Positions 13,863 through 16,457 of a stretch of DNA of 16,457 bases are shown piece by piece. A program made the position numbers and the translations under genes. This stretch comes from Bacillota bacterium (GTDB taxonomy: Bacteria; Bacillota; Clostridia; Lachnospirales; Lachnospiraceae): contig JAEWPN010000119.1 of NCBI GenBank assembly GCA_023399455.1, forward strand, positions 1-16,457, written 5' to 3'. How positions within the stretch are numbered: position 1 is the stretch's first letter; each line of letters starts with the position of its first letter. The notes under the pieces were generated by a model, which saw only the letters and a program-made list of their open reading frames with translations, made no database searches and was not told the DNA's origin.

Positions 13863-15099
13863 GATTTGTTCCCTCAAATATTTCATAAAATTCTCCGTCA
13901 TTTTCTAAAAAAATATCCACCAGAAACGGGTCAAAATGACTGCCTTTTCCTTCTTTAATGATGTTAACACTCTTTTCATGAGAAAAGCTTTCCTTATATA
14001 CCCGCTTGGAGCGAAGCGCGTCGTATACATCTGCCAACGCCATGATCCTTGCAGATATCGGAATATCCGCTCCCTTTATATGGTTAGGATATCCGCTTCC
14101 ATCCCATTTCTCATGATGGCATAGAGCAATGTCCATGCCCATTTTGATGAAATCATTCATCTTGTATTTCTTCTCAATGCTTGACAGCGTTTCATATCCG
14201 ATGGTAACGTGAGTCTTCATAATTTCGAATTCCTCAGGCGTTAATTTCCCCGGTTTTAACAGGATGGCATCGGGGATTCCCACCTTACCGATGTCATGCA
14301 AAGGGCCCGCTTTTTCTATATTTTTTATGAAGGCCTCGTCTATTTCATCAGGATATGCTCCCAACTCCCAAAGCTTCCTTGCCATGAGGCTGCAATACCG
14401 GGCCGTTCTCACAATATGCTCGCCCGTATCGTCGTCCCTGGACTCCGCCAGCTTCACAAGCGCATGGATGGTAGCTATCTGAGAAGCCGATATTTCCTCA
14501 ACCTTTTCCTTAACCAAATCTTCTAAATGATTGTTGTACTCCGTCATTTTTTCCTCGGCTGTCTTCGCCGCGGTAATATCCTGAATCGTCCCGTGCACCG
14601 ATATTGCTTCTCCGCCTGAATCACGTAAAACCACACTGCGTATATGAACCCATTTGATTCTTCCTTCCTCCATAACCAAACGATAGCGCAGCTCAGGCAA
14701 TTCGGCACCCTCCATGAAACCATCCAAAATCCGCATTGCCTTTTTCCTATCCTCCGGATGAACCTTGTCAAAAAAGGTGTTCAGATCCGACTTTTCATCA
14801 TCTCCAAGCCCCAATATCTTGCTCGTCGTGTGGGACCAGCCCAGTTCCTTTGTCCTGACATCCAAATCCCAATTGCCCAGCAAGGCAATTTCCTGCGCTT
14901 CCCTAAGACTCGCATCGCTCCTCTCCAGACGCCTCGACACCTCCGCGTATCTGGTCATAAGCTCCGAAACCAGCTTTGTCTGTATGCAGTTATCGATTTG
15001 ATTTGCAAAATAATCGAAAACAGTCTTTATATATTCGTCCGTATAAGGCCTCGACTGCGTCTCTTCCATTTCAGCTATAATTTCTTTCGCCAGTTTCAA
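13852..15099 (-). CDS. PAS-HD-GYP cyclic-di-GMP phosphodiesterase
   Basis: The protein has 415 residues and no membrane segment. Order: helical N-terminus (1-60), a PAS domain (about 64-178: LGNWDLD, KVHPEDR, RIKWVHIRS, VHGTIQDIT), a coiled-coil linker (180-205), then the HD-GYP domain (206-410). The catalytic residues are intact: GEHIVRT (H228), HDIGK (H268-K272), H297, HHEKWDGSGYPNHI (H328, H329, GYP 336-338) and GSHFDP (386-391). It should hydrolyse c-di-GMP to GMP/pGpG in the cytoplasm, under control of whatever the PAS domain senses. The start is a TTG at 15099 with GGAGGAG just upstream; it overlaps the stop TGA of the di-iron protein gene, so the two are translationally coupled and probably one sensor-output pair. 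The next gene, pdxY, overlaps its end. Confidence 0.93.
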   Translation of the reverse strand: MKLAKEIIAEMEETQSRPYTDEYIKTVFDYFANQIDNCIQTKLVSELMTRYAEVSRRLERSDASLREAQEIALLGNWDLDVRTKELGWSHTTSKILGLGDDEKSDLNTFFDKVHPEDRKKAMRILDGFMEGAELPELRYRLVMEEGRIKWVHIRSVVLRDSGGEAISVHGTIQDITAAKTAEEKMTEYNNHLEDLVKEKVEEISASQIATIHALVKLAESRDDDTGEHIVRTARYCSLMARKLWELGAYPDEIDEAFIKNIEKAGPLHDIGKVGIPDAILLKPGKLTPEEFEIMKTHVTIGYETLSSIEKKYKMNDFIKMGMDIALCHHEKWDGSGYPNHIKGADIPISARIMALADVYDALRSKRVYKESFSHEKSVNIIKEGKGSHFDPFLVDIFLENDGEFYEIFEGTNHVS

Positions 15100-15917
15100 C
15101 AGTTCTCCTCCTCTAAGAAATAATCAATCCCCACGTTGGTCAAAGCCTTCAAATGCGCTATAGCCGCTTTCCTGGCAGCGCTGGTATGAAGAATGCTTCC
15201 GTGCTGCGGAGCGATAAGGGAAATATCCAGTTCCTCTATTTTCTCCAGTGCATAAATCAATGCCCTCTTGGATGTCATATTATGCTTATGGAAATTGCAA
15301 ATGCCTTCTATCTGACAATTCTTGTTCGTATAGGGACAAACTTCCTGTACCAGACAGTCTATACAGCGCTCATCTATCTGTGTATAAAGATGCCAGTTGT
15401 AATCATAGCTTCCGAAAATATCGCTGCTGAACAGTACTTTTGTCTTCGTATCATAAGTAACAAAGCTGCCGGGAGAATGAGAATAGGGCGTCCTGATAAA
15501 TTGCAGGCGTCTGCCGCTTGCAAATTCAAACTGCATTCCCATCTGTTCAATGCAGAGCTTCGGTGATTTTGCCGAGTAATAGTTAATAAAAAGGTTATTC
15601 TCACGGTGAGAAATGATTTTCAAGTCATCGCTGTTGATCATGGCCTCCATATGCGGAATGTTGGCGCATAAATCAGGATCGTAATGCTGGTATATCAAAT
15701 GCTTAATCTGACTCGGGCTCGTTCCTGTCCGCAGAATCTTCAGCATTACCGTACTGAAATCATCCCTGCTTCCGCTGTCGATCAAGACCGCTTCTCCTTC
15801 ATCCACGACCAGATAGGGATTACAGTGCAGTCCCATGTTCTCGTCCGCAAAACCAACCCAGTAAACTCCTTGCGCGATTTCAATATATTCGCTGTAATCC
15901 AATGTCTCATTTCTCAT
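15096..15917 (-). CDS. Oxygen-binding di-iron (ODP) protein, metallo-beta-lactamase fold
   Basis: The protein has 273 residues and no signal peptide. It resembles the di-iron domain of flavodiiron proteins, with no flavodoxin part. It begins IEIAQGVYWVGFADENMGLH and has the beta-strand LVVDEGEAVLIDSGSRDDF. The metal ligands in order are H78-x-D80-x-D82 (HYDPD; flavodiiron proteins have HxExD), H147 (PYSHSPGS), D166 (FSSDIFG) and H239 (PQHGSIL). Stand-alone domains of this type (ODP) bind O2 and act as sensors with chemotaxis or c-di-GMP outputs. A Cys-rich insert after D166 has C185, C188, C194, C201 and C207, which is not part of the basic fold. The start ATG at 15917 has AAGGAG 10 bases upstream. 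The stop overlaps the TTG of the PAS-HD-GYP gene. A plain hydrolase of the fold is the main alternative. Confidence 0.8.
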   Translation of the reverse strand: MRNETLDYSEYIEIAQGVYWVGFADENMGLHCNPYLVVDEGEAVLIDSGSRDDFSTVMLKILRTGTSPSQIKHLIYQHYDPDLCANIPHMEAMINSDDLKIISHRENNLFINYYSAKSPKLCIEQMGMQFEFASGRRLQFIRTPYSHSPGSFVTYDTKTKVLFSSDIFGSYDYNWHLYTQIDERCIDCLVQEVCPYTNKNCQIEGICNFHKHNMTSKRALIYALEKIEELDISLIAPQHGSILHTSAARKAAIAHLKALTNVGIDYFLEEENC

Positions 15918-15958
15918 TTGTAGTCTTCTCCTTTTTCATTGGAAAGGTTCCGGTCCTA

Positions 15959-16072
15959 AGAACAAAAATGTGCTTCGCACACGCTCGCGTCCAAGTACTT
16001 TGCCAGCACGGCTTTTGTTCCGCGCGCGTAGCTGCGCATCCATTCTTATGTGATAGGAGCATTTTCCTATTA
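15959..16072 (+). repeat. Dispersed structured repeat, copy 2 (in leader of the ODP gene)
   Basis: Same order of blocks as copy 1: AACAAAAATGTGCTTCGCAC, then TACTTTGCCAGCACGGCTTT, TGTTCCGCGCGCGTAGCTGC, GCATCC, and at the end ATAGGA-6 bases-TCCTAT, a small hairpin. On the minus strand GTGTGC-GAA-GCACAT is followed by TTTTGTT, which looks like a terminator 42 bases before the ATG at 15917. It lies within the leader predicted from the promoter at 16131-16159. Confidence 0.8.
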
Positions 16073-16080
16073 CATAAAAC

Positions 16081-16116
16081 AAAACTCGAGCCATACCAAC
16101 AATATGTCCGAGTTTT
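16081..16116. terminator. Hairpin with terminator features just after the ODP promoter
   Basis: AAAACTCG (16081-16088) and CGAGTTTT (16109-16116) form an 8-bp stem, with inner CATA/TATG pairing. Read on the minus strand it is followed by GTTTT and starts only about 8 bases after the predicted transcription start. On the plus strand only the four T of the stem follow. It may be an attenuator, a 5' stabilising hairpin, or the end of a plus-strand transcript. Confidence 0.45.
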
Positions 16117-16130
16117 CGTCGATATAAAAT

Positions 16131-16159
16131 ATTATAGTTTATAAAAATTGCGGATGCAA
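16131..16159 (-). promoter_or_regulatory. Candidate promoter of the ODP/HD-GYP/pdxY/radical SAM run
   Basis: On the minus strand TTGCAT (16154-16159), exactly 17 bases, TATAAT (16131-16136). The predicted start near 16124 gives a leader of about 207 bases that contains the hairpin at 16081-16116 and repeat copy 2. Confidence 0.65.
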
Positions 16160-16210
16160 GATGATTTGTTCAAATGCCCGGAACAAAAGTACAGCACTTG
16201 TTACTGTTAC

Positions 16211-16332
16211 ATAATAAAAGTGTGCTTCGCACACTCATGCATCCTAATACTTTGCCGGCACAGCTTTTGTTCCGCGCGCGTAGCTGCGCATTCTGTCCGA
16301 AGAGCTTTTATCTTGTAGGAGCACTTTCCTAT
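16211..16332 (+). repeat. Dispersed structured repeat, copy 3
   Basis: Third copy, same orientation: ATAAAAGTGTGCTTCGCACA, then TACTTTGCCGGCACAGCTTT, TGTTCCGCGCGCGTAGCTGC, GCATTC, ending in the small hairpin TAGGA-6 bases-TCCTA. On the minus strand GTGTGC-GAA-GCACAC is followed by TTTTATTAT, a good terminator form, and the copy follows the stop of the partial membrane protein gene by about 25 bases. A related fragment GGAACAAAAG lies at 16180-16189 between copies 2 and 3. Confidence 0.8.
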
Positions 16333-16357
16333 AAGGATTAGGGTGTCAAAAGGTCCT

Positions 16358-16457
16358 TTATAAATACATTCTGGTCAATATGACCAAAACAAAAAGAATG
16401 ACTGCGCCTATGTAAATATTTAGAAGTTCTTTCTCTGGATATTTGAGCCATAACAGA
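16358..16457 (-). CDS. C-terminal end of a membrane protein (partial)
   Basis: The minus-strand frame is open from the right edge to a TAA at 16358-16360 and gives 32 residues before the stop: LLWLKYPEKELLNIYIGAVI and then LFVLVILTRMYL. This is a short charged stretch followed by one clear membrane helix ending two or three residues after an Arg, as seen at the end of membrane or membrane-anchored proteins. Repeat copy 3 with a terminator-like hairpin follows. The rest of the gene is outside the window, so the family cannot be named. Short length makes a chance frame possible. Confidence 0.5.
   Translation of the reverse strand, partial: LLWLKYPEKELLNIYIGAVILFVLVILTRMYL

Noticed and set aside
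14644..15123. Plus-strand frame of 159 codons opposite the HD-GYP gene
   Set aside because: It lies antisense to the PAS domain and gene start of a well-supported protein, with no ribosome site.
15918..16357. Known c-di-GMP riboswitch (GEMM type) in the leader of the c-di-GMP gene pair
   Set aside because: I looked for the conserved GEMM-I pattern (such as the GCACAGGGCAAACC region and its partner) and did not find it; the leader holds the repeat and a hairpin instead.
1..16457. CRISPR arrays, tRNA or rRNA genes, insertion sequences and prophage genes
   Set aside because: No regularly spaced short repeats, cloverleaf sequences, rRNA blocks, transposase or integrase-like proteins were seen on either strand.

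Overview
The window reads like chromosome from an anaerobic, probably spore-forming Firmicute of the Lachnospiraceae/Clostridia type. The grounds are moderate-to-low GC, strong AGGAGG-type ribosome sites, rubrerythrin beside a PerR-like regulator, a GH94 phosphorylase with a CUT1-type sugar importer, and a small Asn/Gln-rich protein behind a forespore-sigma-like promoter. The taxon is inferred from gene content only; no rRNA is present. Almost every gene lies on the minus strand. The exceptions are the cellobiose phosphorylase gene and a candidate small RNA.

Left part (1-1555): the start of a cytoplasmic HAMP-type signalling protein runs off the left edge. It is followed by the first copy of a structured dispersed repeat, a 52-residue Asn/Gln-rich protein with its own terminator, an intergenic region carrying a long direct repeat and a candidate ~110-nt small RNA (promoter, 12-bp 5' hairpin, intrinsic terminator, four CCCT motifs), and a DUF1700/HAAS-type membrane protein.

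Sugar locus (1556-9512): a lipoprotein sugar-binding protein and two permeases form a minus-strand operon ending in a strong terminator. No ATPase gene is present. A LacI-family regulator lies upstream of them. Divergent from it is an 811-residue cellobiose phosphorylase. The 680-base AT-rich gap between the two holds four copies of an operator-like motif, one sitting exactly in the promoter spacer of the phosphorylase gene. Together they suggest uptake of cellobiose or short cello-oligosaccharides and phosphorolysis to glucose 1-phosphate plus glucose under LacI control.

Right part (9513-16457): cardiolipin synthase, then perR-like and rubrerythrin genes (peroxide/oxygen defence, with a Fur/PerR-type operator at the perR promoter), then a tightly packed four-gene run: oxygen-binding di-iron (ODP/metallo-beta-lactamase fold) protein, PAS-HD-GYP c-di-GMP phosphodiesterase, pyridoxal/pyridoxamine kinase and a TatD-associated radical SAM protein. 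The overlap of the first two genes suggests an oxygen- or redox-responsive c-di-GMP switch. Two more copies of the dispersed repeat lie upstream of this run, one in its leader. The window ends in the 3' end of a membrane protein gene.

The best candidates for something undescribed are the dispersed repeat, which looks like a terminator with an alternative long-range pairing, the CCCT-rich small RNA with its upstream direct repeats, and the ODP/HD-GYP pair with a five-cysteine insert.
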